The translations under genes and the position numbers were made by a program. The notes under the pieces are model-generated. The model saw only the letters and a list, made by a program, of their open reading frames with translations, was not told the DNA's origin and ran no database searches. DNA of 64,000 nucleotides from the NCBI GenBank assembly GCA_018241505.1, contig JAFEDS010000014.1:1-64000 (forward strand), given 5' to 3'. Of the stretch, positions 16,643-26,459 are shown piece by piece. This DNA is from Pseudomonadota bacterium. Lineage in GTDB: Bacteria > Pseudomonadota > Gammaproteobacteria > Steroidobacterales > Steroidobacteraceae. How positions within the stretch are numbered: the first letter of the stretch is position 1; every line of letters begins with the position of its first letter.

Positions 16643-18534
16643 TTCTTCCCCTCGGGAGTCTCCGCAAGCAATGCCCCGCAGTCACTGTCTTTGGCAAGCC
16701 CGGGATCCACGAAAGCAAGCATAGCTGCAACGGGCGTCAGAAGCACACCCAACGCAACTGCCCCACCTGCCTGCGCAATCGGCTTCTTTGCCTCGATACT
16801 GAAGGCCGGATGCCGGAGGGTGCCTCGAACCAACAGCGGCGCCCTGATACGCAGGCGCGGATGTTTCGGACGACCGATCAGTTTCAGATCCAATGCTTCG
16901 GAATCCAGACTGATGCTCCCCTGACCGGTGATCAGCACCGGATCGGTGTCCACCAGGAGGCGTTGAGCTTTCAGGGTCCCATCCTCGAGATCGAAGCTGG
17001 CAAGGGCACAGCGGATACCGGTGTCCTGCTCATTTCCTGTTGCCATGAGCCCGAGCCCGCGCAGGTCAAATCCGGACAATTCCGCCAACGAGGAGCGTAT
17101 CGCACCGTGCGGCAACACAGCGGTCAGCTTGCCATCGGCGTTGGCCGCGAGGTCGTGAAGGGAATTACCCTTGCCGTGCATGGACAGCCGGGCCTGCAGA
17201 GGACCCTCGACCGGGGATGCCTTCCCGTCCGTCATGGCCAATTTCAGGTGCGCCACTTTGAAATCAACATCCGCACGGGCAATATCTCGGGTGACATCGA
17301 TTCTGATCCTGCCGGTTACCTTTCCGTCACGCACGACACCGGACAGGGGCGCCACCTCGATTGCACCCAGGTCAATCTTCACTTTCATAGCTAGATCCCG
17401 AACGGGCGTGCGGCCCAACTCCAACGTCTCTGCGTGAAAATCAACGTCGGCAATGGTGTGGCGCGCGCCGTTCAAATTAAACGGAGTGTCAGGTAGCACG
17501 GTGTGATCGTTGCCGGCTATGCCTCGACCCGCAGCCCGCGCGCCGAGATCTGCCGTGCGCAGGCGCTTGGATTTCAAATCCGCGTGTGTGTGAGAAGTGG
17601 CGCCGTCCCTCTGAGCTTCCACCACCACGGTCCCGTGCATATCACTCTCTCCGGACCGAGCCTGCAGGTCGGTGAACTCCAGGTGAAGGTTCTGACGGTT
17701 GAACCGGCCCGTGAGGTGATAATCGCCCGTGTTCGGCAGCCCGAGGCCCGTGAGAAAATACAGGTCTTTCATATCGTGGCCGGTCGCTTCAAACCTCAAA
17801 TCGAGAGAGTGAAAATCGAATGGCCGGGGCACCTCGCCCCTCCCGGTCAACAGGGTCTCGCTCGAGGCCTGCATGAAATCGAACCGGTACGGGCGATCGC
17901 GGCTCGCGCTTGCCAAGGGATCGCAGTTCAGAGCGAAGTTAGTGGGACGCCCGTTGAGCTGTCCTGCTCCGTCAATGCGTAAGGGGGGAAGCGTCCCGCC
18001 CCCCTGAAGATCCTGTGCCGTGATGGTGCCTTCGAATCTCAGATGTCGCCTGGCGTCGTCGTAGATTACGCGGGCCTTCGGCATATGCAGGCTGCGTATC
18101 AGCGGCGGGCCGGTTCCTGATCGCGAGCCTGGCGGTAATGCCTGCCAGTTGGAACTCCCATTCTTCAGGCGTGAGAGATGGAGAGTCGCCTCATCAATCA
18201 CGACCGTCTGCAACGGATATTTCGGCGGCAGGCCGAATGTCAGCTCGATGTGACCGATCTGCGCGGTAACACCGGGAGGCATCCAGGAAGGGTTTCCGAT
18301 GGTGACCCCATCCGCCACAATTGAGGGGTGAAGCGAGAAGAAGTTCGCGCGGAGCGCACCCTCCACCCGGATCTCACGTTGTGAATGAGAGGCAACATAC
18401 CGGACTATGGGGTCTTTCAGATGGCTCTGCGTGAGCAGCAGCGTCGCCAACAGCAATGCGACGAGCGCAGCGGCGCCTCCCAGCGCCCTGATCGCCCAAA
18501 CGCGCCTCCGGTGCCATTTGCTTGCTTGTTTCAT
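16639..18534 (-). CDS. AsmA-family protein
   Basis: A 631-residue envelope protein: a short cytoplasmic N-tail, one helix (about residues 17-38), then a long periplasmic beta-rich AsmA-like region. AsmA-family proteins are linked to phospholipid transport or outer-membrane assembly. Recognisable parts are the N-terminal VRYVASHSQREIRVEGAL and a C-terminal block with GQGSISLDSEALDLKLIG, typical of AsmA repeats. The ATG at 18534 is chosen because it directly precedes the charged tail and helix; the open frame continues upstream but has low-complexity coding and would overlap the divergent regulator gene. Confidence 0.85.
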   Translation of the reverse strand: MKQASKWHRRRVWAIRALGGAAALVALLLATLLLTQSHLKDPIVRYVASHSQREIRVEGALRANFFSLHPSIVADGVTIGNPSWMPPGVTAQIGHIELTFGLPPKYPLQTVVIDEATLHLSRLKNGSSNWQALPPGSRSGTGPPLIRSLHMPKARVIYDDARRHLRFEGTITAQDLQGGGTLPPLRIDGAGQLNGRPTNFALNCDPLASASRDRPYRFDFMQASSETLLTGRGEVPRPFDFHSLDLRFEATGHDMKDLYFLTGLGLPNTGDYHLTGRFNRQNLHLEFTDLQARSGESDMHGTVVVEAQRDGATSHTHADLKSKRLRTADLGARAAGRGIAGNDHTVLPDTPFNLNGARHTIADVDFHAETLELGRTPVRDLAMKVKIDLGAIEVAPLSGVVRDGKVTGRIRIDVTRDIARADVDFKVAHLKLAMTDGKASPVEGPLQARLSMHGKGNSLHDLAANADGKLTAVLPHGAIRSSLAELSGFDLRGLGLMATGNEQDTGIRCALASFDLEDGTLKAQRLLVDTDPVLITGQGSISLDSEALDLKLIGRPKHPRLRIRAPLLVRGTLRHPAFSIEAKKPIAQAGGAVALGVLLTPVAAMLAFVDPGLAKDSDCGALLAETPEGKK

Positions 18535-18560
18535 GAGCACAATAACGCGCGAAACCACAG

Positions 18561-18566
18561 TATGAT
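18561..18566 (+). promoter_or_regulatory. Possible -10 box for the LAL regulator gene
   Basis: TATGAT ends 8 bases before the ATG at 18575, so the transcript would begin at or next to the start codon. A GAGG lies only one base before the ATG, too close to act as an SD. The 40-bp gap must serve both this gene and the divergent AsmA operon. Confidence 0.3.
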
Positions 18567-18574
18567 CTCGAGGT

Positions 18575-21151
18575 ATGGAGCTGCTGGAACGCGACAAGTA
18601 CCTGCAGGACCTGACGCAGTGGCTCAACGCCGCCGTGACGGGTTCCGGGTCCATTGCCCTCGTCTGCGGTGAGGCCGGAATCGGCAAAACGTCCCTGCTG
18701 CAACAGTTTTCCCGGCAACAGCGGACGGCACGGGTGCTTTGGGGCGCCTGCGATGCTCTTTTTACCCCACGCCCCCTCGCCCCGGTGCATGACATCGCCC
18801 GCCAGTCGAAAGGCCCGTTGTTAGCGGCGATCGAGTCGGGAGCCAGTCGAGACAAGGTGTTCTCGGCCACACTGGACGAATTTGAGCGCGGTGCCGCCGC
18901 CCTGGTGGTGTTCGAAGATGTGCACTGGGCGGACGAAGCAACGCTCGACCTGCTCAAGTTCCTGGGGCGCCGGATTCAGCGCACCAAAGTCATGCTCGCA
19001 ATGTCGTACCGCGACGACGAGGTCGGGGCCCGGCACCCCCTGCGCTTCGTCATTGGCGACTTCCCGCGCGCGAACACCCATCGGGCGCCACTGCCGCCTC
19101 TTTCCAAGCCCGCGGTTGAGCAACTCGCCAAACAGGCCGGCCGGGCCGTAGGTGACCTATACAGTGTTACAGGCGGTAATCCGCTATTTGTTACTGAAGC
19201 CCTGGCCGGGAGCGACACGAGCGTGCCCGTAATGGTGCGCGATGCCGTTCTCGCGCGTGCCGTGCGGCTATCACCGGCTGCGCGCGAAATCGCGGAACTG
19301 GTGAGTGTCGTACCCGGCAAGACCGAAGGTTGGCTGTTGGCACAGGCCGGTTGCCTCGACGAGGCTGCGATCGAGAGCTGTCTCAGCATCGGCATGTTGC
19401 GTGGGGAGGATGGCTCTCTCGCCTTCCGGCACGAGTTGGCACGCCGGGCGTTTGAAGACTCTCTGTCGCAGGCCCGCCAACAGGCCCTCCATGCCAAAGT
19501 GCTGGCGACTCTCGCAGCGCAAGCTGACTCACCGCCCGCGCGACTTGCCCATCACGCAAACGGCGCACGCAACACCCCGGACGTGCTTCGATTCGCAACT
19601 CTGGCAGCAGCGCACGCGGCGAACATCGGATCGCACCGCGAGTCAGCCGCACACTATCGTGTCGCGCTTCGGCACGCAGACAAACTCGCGCCCGGCGAGC
19701 GAGCGGCCCTGTACGAACACTATTCCTACGAATGCTACATGACGGATCAGATTGAGCAGGCCATTGAAGCGCGCCAGGAAGCACTGGAGCTGCGCAGTGC
19801 CGCCGCAGAGCGCCTGGAGGAAGGCGACAATCTGCGCTGGCTGTCGCGCTTGAGCTGGTTTGCGAGCCGTGGCGCGGCCGCCCGTGAGTACGCGGTTGCA
19901 GCCGTATCCTCCCTGGAGCACTTGCCCCCGGGGCCCGAGCTGGCGATGGCCTACAGCAATCGCGCACAACTCGACATGTTGGGGCACCACGTTGACTCCG
20001 CGATCGACTGGGCGAAGCGAACCATCGAGTTGGCCGAGCGACTCGGGCGCCTGGACATCCTCAGTCACGCACTCAACAATCTCGGTACCGCACGACTGGT
20101 GGGAGACGATCCCGCCGGCCGGCACGACCTGGAGCGCAGCCTGCAACTCGCGCTCGAAGGCGGCTTTCAGGAACACGTAGCACGGGCCTACACAAACCTG
20201 TCCTCGACGGACCTCGCCTGCCGTTCCTATCGGACCGGCATGGATTATCTCGAGAAGGGCATCGCGTATTGCGACGAGTACGACCTCGACTCCTGGCGGT
20301 TGTACATGCTCGCCTACCGGGCTCGGGCGAAGTTTGAACAGGCGGATTGGAATGGCGCGAGTGAGGATCTGGAGGGCGTTTTGCGCGACCGTCGCACAGC
20401 TCCCGTCAGTCGAATTCTGGCTCTCACGACACTGGGCCACATGCGCATCCGTCGCGGTGATCCCGACCCTGACGGCCCCCTCGAGGAGTCGCGTACGCTG
20501 GCGGCGGATAGTCAGGAGTCGCAACGTATCGCGCCGCTCGCGGCCGCATTGGCCGAAACTGCCTGGCTCCTTGGCGAACGGGACCGCGTTATTCGAGAGG
20601 TAGCAGCGCCGTATGAGCTGATCCGCCAGCAGCCCAACGCCTGGGCCACGGGAATGCTGGCAATCTGGCTGTGGCGGGCCGGCGCGTTGGAAACGATCCC
20701 TCAGACCATTCCCGCGCCCTTCCGCCTGGAAATCTCAGGTGACTGGCAGGCAGCGGCGGACGCCTGGGCTGCGCTGGGCTGCCCTTATGAACGGGCCAAC
20801 ATGTTGGGATGGTACGGAGGGGAGCCGGAGCAGCGTGAAGCGCTCAGCGTGTTCGAACAGCTCGGGGCAACCCCTGCCGCGCAGGCGCTTCGCAAACAGA
20901 TGCGCGCCAGGGGCATCCAGGGTATTCCGCGCGGATCACGCGTTTCGACCCGGCTCGATCCGCATGGGCTCACGAAGCGCGAGGCGGAAATCCTGCAATT
21001 GGTGGCGCAGGGGCTGCGCAATTCCGCAATTGCCGCCAAGTTGTTTTTATCCACAAAAACCGTGGACCATCACGTCTCGGCGATTCTCACCAAGCTGGGC
21101 GTGCCATCGCGCGCGGAAGCGGCCGCGATGGCACGCAAGCTGTCGGAGTGA
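18575..21151 (+). CDS. Large ATP-binding LuxR-family regulator (LAL type)
   Basis: An 858-residue transcription regulator of the MalT/LAL class. An N-terminal AAA ATPase has Walker A GEAGIGKTSLL (about 33-43) and Walker B LVVFEDVHWAD (about 109-119). The middle is TPR-like helical repeats (about 330-700). A C-terminal LuxR helix-turn-helix spans about 795-858, with LTKREAEILQLVAQGL and KTVDHHVSAILTKLG. It would bind ATP and an inducer to activate transcription, most plausibly of the divergent AsmA-acyl-CoA ligase operon. The stop abuts the stop of the convergent DUF4242 gene with no gap. Confidence 0.9.
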   Translation: MELLERDKYLQDLTQWLNAAVTGSGSIALVCGEAGIGKTSLLQQFSRQQRTARVLWGACDALFTPRPLAPVHDIARQSKGPLLAAIESGASRDKVFSATLDEFERGAAALVVFEDVHWADEATLDLLKFLGRRIQRTKVMLAMSYRDDEVGARHPLRFVIGDFPRANTHRAPLPPLSKPAVEQLAKQAGRAVGDLYSVTGGNPLFVTEALAGSDTSVPVMVRDAVLARAVRLSPAAREIAELVSVVPGKTEGWLLAQAGCLDEAAIESCLSIGMLRGEDGSLAFRHELARRAFEDSLSQARQQALHAKVLATLAAQADSPPARLAHHANGARNTPDVLRFATLAAAHAANIGSHRESAAHYRVALRHADKLAPGERAALYEHYSYECYMTDQIEQAIEARQEALELRSAAAERLEEGDNLRWLSRLSWFASRGAAAREYAVAAVSSLEHLPPGPELAMAYSNRAQLDMLGHHVDSAIDWAKRTIELAERLGRLDILSHALNNLGTARLVGDDPAGRHDLERSLQLALEGGFQEHVARAYTNLSSTDLACRSYRTGMDYLEKGIAYCDEYDLDSWRLYMLAYRARAKFEQADWNGASEDLEGVLRDRRTAPVSRILALTTLGHMRIRRGDPDPDGPLEESRTLAADSQESQRIAPLAAALAETAWLLGERDRVIREVAAPYELIRQQPNAWATGMLAIWLWRAGALETIPQTIPAPFRLEISGDWQAAADAWAALGCPYERANMLGWYGGEPEQREALSVFEQLGATPAAQALRKQMRARGIQGIPRGSRVSTRLDPHGLTKREAEILQLVAQGLRNSAIAAKLFLSTKTVDHHVSAILTKLGVPSRAEAAAMARKLSE

Positions 21152-21757
21152 CTACTTCGAAGTCGAGGTCACGGGCACTTCGGTGACCTTGTCGACCGGC
21201 AGGTTGTTTGCCTTGGCGGCGGCGCGCACCGCGGCTTCATCGGCCGCGTTATAAATGCAATAGGTCTTTGTCTCATCGGAGTTGGCGTAGGACGTAACCC
21301 ACTGCGCCCCAAACTTCGAGTTGGTCGCATTCACCTTCGCCTTGGTGGCGGAGTCGAGCCCGGCCAGCGCACCGGCGGGAAAGGTACGCTCGATCATGTA
21401 GCGGTGCATGCCGGAAGGCAGGTTTCCGGAACGGGCGTCGCTTTCGGAATCGAGGTCGACGGGGGCCTCGTTCACGTGGATGACCGTGAGCTTGTTCAAA
21501 GCCGCGGCCTTGCGCACGGCCGCTTCGTCAGGTGCTTCATACAACGAGTAGGTCGTTTTCCGGTCGGCAGTGGAATACGAGCGCAACCAATGCACACCGA
21601 CCGACGAGTCGTTGGCTTTGGCCTTCCCTTGTGTCGCCGGCGGCGCCGCGCTCTCAACCACATAACGATGACTCGACTCCGCGGCGTGGGCCAGGGCTCC
21701 AACGGCCAATGCCTGGGCAACGGCCAGAACGGCGAGGGACGCAATCGAACGCTTCAT
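21152..21757 (-). CDS. Exported protein with two DUF4242 repeats
   Basis: A 201-residue protein with a signal peptide (about residues 1-26, ending AHAAES) and two similar halves. Half one has HRYVVE, WLRSYSTADRKTTYSLYEA and DEAAVRKAAALN; half two has HRYMIER, WVTSYANSDETKTYCIYNA and DEAAVRAAAKANN. Each half matches the small DUF4242 ferredoxin-like fold. Only the second half has a Cys (TYCIY; the first has TYSLY). The role is unknown. ATG 21757 has GGGAG 7 bases upstream. Genes end to end with the LAL regulator, zero gap. Confidence 0.75.
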   Translation of the reverse strand: MKRSIASLAVLAVAQALAVGALAHAAESSHRYVVESAAPPATQGKAKANDSSVGVHWLRSYSTADRKTTYSLYEAPDEAAVRKAAALNKLTVIHVNEAPVDLDSESDARSGNLPSGMHRYMIERTFPAGALAGLDSATKAKVNATNSKFGAQWVTSYANSDETKTYCIYNAADEAAVRAAAKANNLPVDKVTEVPVTSTSK

Positions 21758-21876
21758 ATGAAATCTCCCGGTAGTTATTGAGGCCTGGGAGAAGCATGGC
21801 CGTGCGGGCCGCGGTTCGAATCGGGAGGAAATACCCAAATTGGGCGCGAAATCTACCTACCTTGGAGTCCCCGCCG

Positions 21877-22617
21877 TCAGATTACGCCTCCATTGGCGCG
21901 CAGTACCTGACCGTTGATCCAGCTTCCGTCCGGGCCCGCCAGAAAGGCAACCGTGTTGGCAACATCCGCCGGAGTGCCCAACCGCTCGAGCGGCGAGAGC
22001 TTTGCAAACGTGTCAATCGCCTGCTGGGACTTGCCGTCGAGGAAAAGATCGGTCGCCGTAGGTCCGGGAGCCACCACGTTGACCGTGACATTGCGACCTC
22101 GCAATTCCTTGGAGAGGATGTGAGTCATGGCCTCCACGCCCGCCTTGGTAGCGGAGTAGATGCCATAGGTCGGCTGCCGCAGACCGACCATGCTCGATGA
22201 GAAGTTGATGATGCGCCCGCCGGAACGCACCCGCTGCGCCGCTTCGCGCAAGCAGTTGAATACACCCTTCAGGTTGACGGCAACGTGCCGATCGAACATC
22301 TCGTCAGTTGCGTCCGCAATCCTGGCGAGCTGCATGATGCCGGCATTGTTGACCACGACATCGATACCGCCGTAGGCCGCCGCAGCCGCGTCAAACAGCG
22401 CGCGGACCGCCACCGGATCGCTGACATCGGCGCGCACCGGCAATGCCCTGCCTCCCGCCGACTGAATCCGGCTCGCGAGGCTCTCCGCTTCGCCGGCGCC
22501 GCCGGCGAAGTTGATGACAACATTGAATCCGTCCCGGGCCAATCGCTGCGCCACCGCAGCGCCAATACCTCGCGACGCTCCGGTCACAATGGCGGTTCGG
22601 TTTTGAGGGGTACTCAT
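21877..22617 (-). CDS. Short-chain dehydrogenase/reductase (SDR)
   Basis: A 246-residue NAD(P)-dependent oxidoreductase of the classical SDR fold, resembling FabG-like enzymes. Motifs are VTGASRGIGAAVAQ (nucleotide binding), NNAGIM, the catalytic Ser in INFSSSMVG and the Tyr-Lys pair in YGIYSATKAG. The substrate is unknown. ATG 22617 has GGAG 7 bases upstream. It lies downstream of the LysR gene on the same strand, 107 bp away. Confidence 0.92.
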   Translation of the reverse strand: MSTPQNRTAIVTGASRGIGAAVAQRLARDGFNVVINFAGGAGEAESLASRIQSAGGRALPVRADVSDPVAVRALFDAAAAAYGGIDVVVNNAGIMQLARIADATDEMFDRHVAVNLKGVFNCLREAAQRVRSGGRIINFSSSMVGLRQPTYGIYSATKAGVEAMTHILSKELRGRNVTVNVVAPGPTATDLFLDGKSQQAIDTFAKLSPLERLGTPADVANTVAFLAGPDGSWINGQVLRANGGVI

Positions 22618-22724
22618 GGTTGTCTCCGGTTGATCGCGGCACTGCGCGGGTGACATTACAACATCCAGGGCCGCCCGGCGGCTTGAACAATTGCCATTGA
22701 AACTTTCGCGGCCGCGGGAACGCC

Positions 22725-23648
22725 TCAGAGGGACATCGCGCCGCGCAGCTTCTCCACCGCAAACTCAATAAATGCCGACACAGCCCGCGGAATGTGGCGC
22801 CGGCTCACGCACACCGCGTAAAAGTCCGCGCCGTCACGGCGATATTCCGGCAGCACTCTGACCAACCGGCCCGCCGCCATCTCGGACGCAATGACGGGAT
22901 GCGGCAGCAGCGCAATACCCAATCCGGCCAGAGCCGCGCGTAACACCGCACGGGCTGTGTTGGCGCGAAAGCGACTCGACACCTCGATTTCGCCCTCACC
23001 CGCGGGGCCGATCAAGCGCCAGGTCACGGGACCCGTTCGATTCGACTGCGGCAGACAATCGTGGTCGGCCAATGAAGCGAAGGTTTCCGGCGTACCGCGC
23101 GCCGCGAGGTACGCGGGGCTCGCTACCAGATCGAATTGAGTGGCCACGATTTTGTGGCCAATGAGATTGTCATCCACGTTGTGAGCCGCCCGCAGCGCAA
23201 CGTCGATGCCCTCGCCGATCAGATCAGCCTTGGCATCGTCCAGCACAAATTCCATTCGCACCCGCGGATGGGCTTCCAGGAACTGCACAATCCACTCAAT
23301 GGGAAACAGATCAAAGAAGTCCGCCGGTGCCGCCACGCGCACCACCCCGCTGGCCAGTTGAGTTTCATCGACGGAGGCCTGCCCGGCTTGCGCCAGCTCG
23401 GACACCGGCCCCGCGCAACGATCGAAGAAGGTCCGTCCTGCCGCGGTCAAGGTGAGTTTGCGGGTCGAGCGATGAATGAGCCGGCTGCCGACCTGAGCCT
23501 CCAGCTCCTGGATCTTGCGGCTCACGGAGTTCGCGGGCATCCCCAAGCGCCGGGCCGCGGCCGCGAAGCTGTTGGCACGCACCACTTCCACGAACAGAAA
23601 GACGTGATTGAGGTCGGGCGTGGGATTACCCCTATTTTTGGATTTCAT
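22725..23648 (-). CDS. LysR-family transcription regulator
   Basis: A 307-residue regulator: an N-terminal winged HTH ([20 protein letters not shown] and [14 protein letters not shown]) and a C-terminal periplasmic-binding-like effector domain. It belongs to the CrgA/YafC-like group often found next to SDR or quinone oxidoreductase genes. It is divergent from wrbA across 78 bp and lies upstream of an SDR gene; it probably controls one or both. The ATG at 23648 starts MKSKNRG, just before the DNA-binding domain; slightly longer starts exist. Confidence 0.9.
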   Translation of the reverse strand: MKSKNRGNPTPDLNHVFLFVEVVRANSFAAAARRLGMPANSVSRKIQELEAQVGSRLIHRSTRKLTLTAAGRTFFDRCAGPVSELAQAGQASVDETQLASGVVRVAAPADFFDLFPIEWIVQFLEAHPRVRMEFVLDDAKADLIGEGIDVALRAAHNVDDNLIGHKIVATQFDLVASPAYLAARGTPETFASLADHDCLPQSNRTGPVTWRLIGPAGEGEIEVSSRFRANTARAVLRAALAGLGIALLPHPVIASEMAAGRLVRVLPEYRRDGADFYAVCVSRRHIPRAVSAFIEFAVEKLRGAMSL

Positions 23649-23726
23649 TATGCCTATTATGCCGTGTTCTCTAGTAATCGGGACGGGCCTATGCTGCCGT
23701 TTCATTCCCGCTCACAAGGAACAGTC

Positions 23727-24329
23727 ATGGCCCGAGTCCTCGTCCTCTACTACTCGTCGTACGGTCACATCGAAACGATGGCGAACGCAGTCGCTGAAGG
23801 CGCGCGCTCCGCCGGTGCCACCGTGGACATCAAGCGCGTACCCGAAACCGTCCCAGCGGATGTGGCCAAGGCGTCCTACTTCAAGCTCGATCAGAAAGCG
23901 CCCATCGCTCTGATCGACGATCTCGCCAACTACGACGCAATCATCGTGGGCGCGCCCACGCGCTTCGGCCGGATGTGCTCGCAAATGGCGAGCTTCCTGG
24001 ATCAGGCGGGAGGCTTATGGATGAAGGGAGTCCTCAACGGCAAAGTGGCCGGCGCGTTCTCCTCGACCGCAACCCAACACGGGGGCCAGGAAACGACACT
24101 GTTCTCGATCATCACCAACCTGCTGCACTTCGGGTTGATTGTGGTCGGCCTGCCTTACAGCTTTCAGGGTCAGATGAAGCTCGACGAGGTCACCGGATGC
24201 AGTCCCTACGGGGCCACGACCATCGCCGGAGGCCAGGGACAGCGCCAGCCGAGCGCAAATGAGCTCGACGGCGCGCGGTTTCAGGGTAAGCTCATTGCGG
24301 AGACAGCGACAAAACTATTCCCTGGTTAA
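23727..24329 (+). CDS. wrbA: NAD(P)H:quinone oxidoreductase, WrbA type
   Basis: A 200-residue flavodoxin-like FMN enzyme that reduces quinones by two electrons, avoiding semiquinone radicals. Visible motifs are [16 protein letters not shown] (FMN phosphate loop), [27 protein letters not shown] and [13 protein letters not shown], all classic WrbA. Length equals the family's usual length. ATG 23727 has AGGAA a few bases upstream. The next gene starts immediately after its stop, so it leads an operon. Confidence 0.95.
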   Translation: MARVLVLYYSSYGHIETMANAVAEGARSAGATVDIKRVPETVPADVAKASYFKLDQKAPIALIDDLANYDAIIVGAPTRFGRMCSQMASFLDQAGGLWMKGVLNGKVAGAFSSTATQHGGQETTLFSIITNLLHFGLIVVGLPYSFQGQMKLDEVTGCSPYGATTIAGGQGQRQPSANELDGARFQGKLIAETATKLFPG

Positions 24330-25238
24330 TTGAACCTCCGCGCACCGGCACAGCATCGTTTCGACGGCCTTCTGCTCGCCAGCGCGGGGGCGATTGCTTT
24401 CTCCGGCAAGGCCATCATCGTCAAGTTGGCCTATCGGTACGGCGTCGACGCCGTCACCCTCATCATGTACCGGATGCTGTTCGCGCTTCCGTTCTTCCTC
24501 GCCATGGCGTGGTGGGCGGGGCGCGGCCGGCCCTCGCTCACAGGCGCCGATCTGCGCTTGCTGACAGGACTGGGGTTCAGCGGTTACTACCTCGCGAGCT
24601 TTCTCGACTTTCTGGGGCTGCAATACGTCAGTGCCAATCTCGAACGCCTGATCCTGTATCTGAACCCGACCATTGTGCTCGCGATTGGAGCGCTCCGGTT
24701 TCATACGCCGGTCACCCGCGGACAGTGCGTAGCACTTGCAGTGAGTTATCTGGGTGTTTGCGTAGTGTTTGGGCACGACGTGACTGTCGTCGGCCAGCAT
24801 GTCGTGCTCGGCTCGGCACTCATACTCGCAAGCGCGATCAGTTACGCACTTTACCTCGTGTACAGCGGACAAGCCCTCAAACGCCTCGGTGCCATCCGTA
24901 TCACCGGAGTCGCGTCGAGCATCGCCTGCGTGCTTTGCATCTTGCAGTTCTTCATCTTGCGACCGCCGGCCGCAATGCTCGTCGCGCCCGAAGTCATCGG
25001 CCTGTCCGTCCTCAACGCGACGGTCTGCACGGTGATGCCTGTCCTGCTGATGATGGTGGCCATCCAGCGAGTGGGAGCCTCCGTGGCGGCTCAGGCGGGG
25101 ATCATTGGGCCGCTATCGACGATATTTCTGAGCGTGCTGATCCTGGGCGAGCCGTTCACTGTGTGGATCGCGGTTGGTACGGTTCTAGTCATCTTCGGAA
25201 TCTGGCTCCTGGTACGCCGCAAGAGCCAGATCGGCTAG
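24330..25238 (+). CDS. EamA/DMT-family transporter
   Basis: A 302-residue inner-membrane protein with about ten hydrophobic segments and two EamA repeats (family TC 2.A.7, often metabolite exporters). It starts with TTG at the first base after the wrbA stop codon, so its translation probably depends on coupling. The second repeat includes SVAAQAGIIGPLSTIFLSV and ILGEPFT, typical of the family. The substrate is unknown; position after wrbA and before a flavin monooxygenase suggests export of a metabolite or toxic compound. Confidence 0.88.
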   Translation: MNLRAPAQHRFDGLLLASAGAIAFSGKAIIVKLAYRYGVDAVTLIMYRMLFALPFFLAMAWWAGRGRPSLTGADLRLLTGLGFSGYYLASFLDFLGLQYVSANLERLILYLNPTIVLAIGALRFHTPVTRGQCVALAVSYLGVCVVFGHDVTVVGQHVVLGSALILASAISYALYLVYSGQALKRLGAIRITGVASSIACVLCILQFFILRPPAAMLVAPEVIGLSVLNATVCTVMPVLLMMVAIQRVGASVAAQAGIIGPLSTIFLSVLILGEPFTVWIAVGTVLVIFGIWLLVRRKSQIG

Positions 25239-25268
25239 GATCGTGCATCGGCAACCGGAAGGCACCTC

Positions 25269-26381
25269 ATGGGTCATCGTCAGTCCCCCATTGTCGGTCA
25301 GAACAAACTCAAGCTGGGTTTCTTCTCGCCCAACTGCTCGAGCGGCATGGCGGTCACGAAGGTGGCCGAGCGCTGGCAGAACACCTGGGCGAACAACATC
25401 CGGCTGGCGCAGCTCGCCGATGAAGCCGGAATCGAGTTCCTGCTGCCGATTGCGCGCTGGATCGGCTATGGCGGCGAGACCGACTTCCACGGCAGTGTGC
25501 TGGAGACGCTCACGTGGGCAACCGGGCTGCTTGCTCACACAAAGCGAGTCAATGTGTTCGCGACCGTGCACACGGCGTTCATACACCCGGTCGTCGCGGC
25601 CAAACAGCTCGCCACGGCGGACATGCTCGGGGCCGGCCGCCTCGGTTTGAACGTCGTCGCCGGTTGGAACAAACCCGAGTACGACGCGTTCGGCGTCGAC
25701 CTGCCGCAGGAACACACAGCCCGCTATGCCCTGGCGCAGGAGTGGTTTGATGTCGTTCGCAAGATCTGGAGCCACGAGGGCCCCTTCGACTGGAACGGTC
25801 AATTCTACAAACTGAAGGGCGTCTACGGCTTTCCCCGGCCATTCGACGGGGTGCCCCCGGTGATGAACGCCGCCGGCTCCCGGGAAGGCCGGCAATTCGC
25901 CACCCGCAACGCCGATTTCCTGTTCTGCATTTCAGTGGATCCGGACAAGTCCCGCCAGGAAGTGATCGACATCCGCGAGCAGGCCAAAAACCAGGGCCGC
26001 AACACCGGTGTGTTCACGCTGTGCCATGTTGTTTGTCGTCCGACGGCCGAGGAGGCGCAGGAGTACCTGCACTGGTACGCCGATGAAAACGCGGACTGGG
26101 CCGCTGTGGACAATCTCATGCGGCTGCAGGGCATGCACGCCCAATCCTTTCCCGCCGAAGCGTTGCAGATGCTGCGCGGACGATTTGCTGCAGGGCATGG
26201 AACTCTGCCGCTGATTGGCGATCCCGATACAATTGCCAGGGAGCTGGCACGCATCTCGGCCGCTGGATTCGCGGGCTGCACACTGTCCTTTGTCGACTAC
26301 GTGAAGGAGTTTCCGTACTTCCGCGACGAGGTGCTGCCGCGGTTGGAGCGGATGGGTTTGCGTCATCCGGTCGCGGGTTGA
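25269..26381 (+). CDS. LLM-class flavin-dependent monooxygenase
   Basis: A 370-residue bacterial luciferase-like (TIM-barrel) enzyme that would use reduced FMN and oxygen to oxidise an organic substrate. It resembles the RutA/SsuD branch: FFSPNCSSG near the N-terminus, LNVVAGWNKPEYDAFG, and a C-terminal GDPDTIARELARISAAGFAG. It lies 30 bp after the EamA gene on the same strand. WrbA, an NAD(P)H-using flavoprotein, is two genes upstream. The substrate cannot be read from sequence. Confidence 0.9.
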   Translation: MGHRQSPIVGQNKLKLGFFSPNCSSGMAVTKVAERWQNTWANNIRLAQLADEAGIEFLLPIARWIGYGGETDFHGSVLETLTWATGLLAHTKRVNVFATVHTAFIHPVVAAKQLATADMLGAGRLGLNVVAGWNKPEYDAFGVDLPQEHTARYALAQEWFDVVRKIWSHEGPFDWNGQFYKLKGVYGFPRPFDGVPPVMNAAGSREGRQFATRNADFLFCISVDPDKSRQEVIDIREQAKNQGRNTGVFTLCHVVCRPTAEEAQEYLHWYADENADWAAVDNLMRLQGMHAQSFPAEALQMLRGRFAAGHGTLPLIGDPDTIARELARISAAGFAGCTLSFVDYVKEFPYFRDEVLPRLERMGLRHPVAG

Positions 26382-26459
26382 CGCCAGCTCGCATCGTTTG
26401 CCAGAGTCGGGAATGAGTCGTGCTCACCGGCACGGCCCGCATTGCGGAGTTCGCGCGGC

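Noticed and set aside
18535-18957. Upstream extension of the AsmA-like frame
   Set aside because: It would overlap the divergent LAL regulator by almost 400 bases and is Ser/Arg-rich without family features; ATG 18534 precedes the true helix.
22625-22724. GC-rich palindromes (GCCGCCGGGCGGC, CGCGGCCGCG) as a terminator after the LysR gene
   Set aside because: No T run follows either stem in the LysR direction, and such palindromes are common in GC-rich DNA.
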